From Blastococcus sp. HT6-4 (GTDB taxonomy: Bacteria; Actinomycetota; Actinomycetes; Mycobacteriales; Geodermatophilaceae), in assembly GCF_039679125.1 (NCBI RefSeq), contig NZ_CP155551.1, positions 2,170,001 to 2,234,000 of the forward strand: 64,000 bases of DNA. Direction: 5' to 3'. Below, in pieces: positions 63,470-64,000 of this stretch. The stretch's first letter is position 1. Each line of letters starts with the position of its first letter. The notes beneath the pieces are model-generated. The model searched no databases and was not told where the DNA came from. It saw only the letters and a list, made by a program, of their open reading frames with translations. Made by a program: the position numbers and the translations under genes.

Positions 63470-64000
63470 GCGCGCACCTCTCTGGTCACCGGGACGCTCC
63501 CGGTCTCCCCCGCCACCCAGCCCCCGACGACGGCGCTGAACAGACCGGCGTCGCCCCCCGCGTGCAGGACGAGCAGGCCCCCGGGCCGGAACTTCGGCAG
63601 CTCGGCCGCCTCGATCCCCGCGGGCACGCCCTCGGCCATGCCACCGGCCCCGCGCACCAGCTCGCCGACGGGGAGGGTGAGCAGGCCCTCGAGCTCGGCC
63701 AGCAGCCGCGCACGGTCCCAGCCCGCCTCGCGGAAGACCCGGCCGTGCTCCGGCGAGACGACGAGCATCGCGTCGAACGCCATCGGCAGCTTGGGGTGGG
63801 CGTTGACCCGCAGGCAGGCGGCGAACGTGCGCGCGAGCGACTCCGGGTCCCGGCTGAGCTGGTCGACCACCGGCTGCACCCCGGAGCCGGCGAAGACGGT
63901 CACCGCGTCACCGGGCACCCCGCGGTCGGCCGCCAGCGGGGCGAACGGGCTGTCCTCCTCGCGCTCGGCGAAGCAGAAGGTGAGCTTGCCCGGGTTGCCC
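63466..64000 (-). CDS. Unrecognised partner protein upstream of UGSC gene (5' end outside window)
   Basis: At least 177 residues of an open frame that continues past the window edge. It reads from GNPGKLTFCFAEREEDSPF through VTVFAGSGVQPVVDQLSRD, RVNAHPKLPMAFDAMLVVSPEHGRVF and FRPGGLLVLHAGGDAGLFSAVVGGWV. I do not recognise the family. There is no membrane segment or signal in the visible part; the His, Asp and Gly-rich patches suggest an enzyme. Its TGA overlaps the ATG of the UGSC gene in an ATGA arrangement, so the two are translated together and probably function together. Confidence 0.75.
   Translation of the reverse strand, partial: GNPGKLTFCFAEREEDSPFAPLAADRGVPGDAVTVFAGSGVQPVVDQLSRDPESLARTFAACLRVNAHPKLPMAFDAMLVVSPEHGRVFREAGWDRARLLAELEGLLTLPVGELVRGAGGMAEGVPAGIEAAELPKFRPGGLLVLHAGGDAGLFSAVVGGWVAGETGSVPVTREVRA

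Overview
The window is GC-rich, densely coded actinobacterial DNA with frequent GTG starts, GTGA/ATGA start-stop overlaps and no insertion sequences, CRISPR arrays, tRNAs or rRNAs that I could recognise. One feature points to a family. At 62909-63469 (minus) a UGSC-family gene carries an in-frame amber codon (TAG) exactly where the family has selenocysteine, with a perfect hairpin just downstream. Selenocysteine encoded by UAG has been reported for Geodermatophilus and Blastococcus, so I infer a member of Geodermatophilaceae.

Layout. 1-9.0 kb: a phospholipase D-type protein (cut by the window edge), an EthA-type Baeyer-Villiger monooxygenase with an alpha/beta hydrolase, an FNT-family channel, WrbA, and a patatin/acyltransferase pair next to a DUF4383 membrane protein. 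9.4-15.3 kb: a complete long-chain olefin cluster, oleA-oleBC(fusion)-oleD, translationally coupled and meeting tail to tail a CYP152 fatty-acid peroxygenase. 15.4-24.4 kb: a VOC/AraC pair, an IclR regulator divergent from an aromatic hydroxylase, glycerol kinase, a LysM polysaccharide deacetylase, and a rearranged sugar-acid locus in which a 5' nmrA-like piece is joined to a 3' kdgD remnant ahead of an intact ketoglutarate-semialdehyde dehydrogenase. 24.7-33.5 kb: assorted stress, transport and oxidase genes (SRPBCC, CSD-like, YihY, SMP-30, alditol oxidase, ThrE, SNF2 helicase).

33.6-44.6 kb: a rhamnoside/glucoside utilisation locus made of a LacI-type regulator with a tandemly duplicated DNA-binding domain, GH3, GH78, a UgpC-like ATPase, two permeases and a solute-binding lipoprotein. 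A LacI-type operator overlaps the likely transcription start of the binding-protein promoter. 44.9-49.0 kb: a SpoT/MESH1-like protein with an altered HD motif, an acyl-CoA ligase remnant, serA, a TSUP permease and a second deacetylase. 49.0-52.0 kb: kynurenine branch of tryptophan breakdown (formamidase-like hydrolase, kynA, kynU). 52.1-62.9 kb: a DivIVA-like coiled-coil protein, a second YihY protein, an MDR dehydrogenase, DUF2252, a DesK/DesR-type two-component system divergent from an ABC exporter, and a diguanylate cyclase.

62.9-64.0 kb: the amber-interrupted UGSC gene and its translationally coupled upstream partner, which runs out of the window. Several other genes in the window end normally at TAG, so any recoding has to depend on context.
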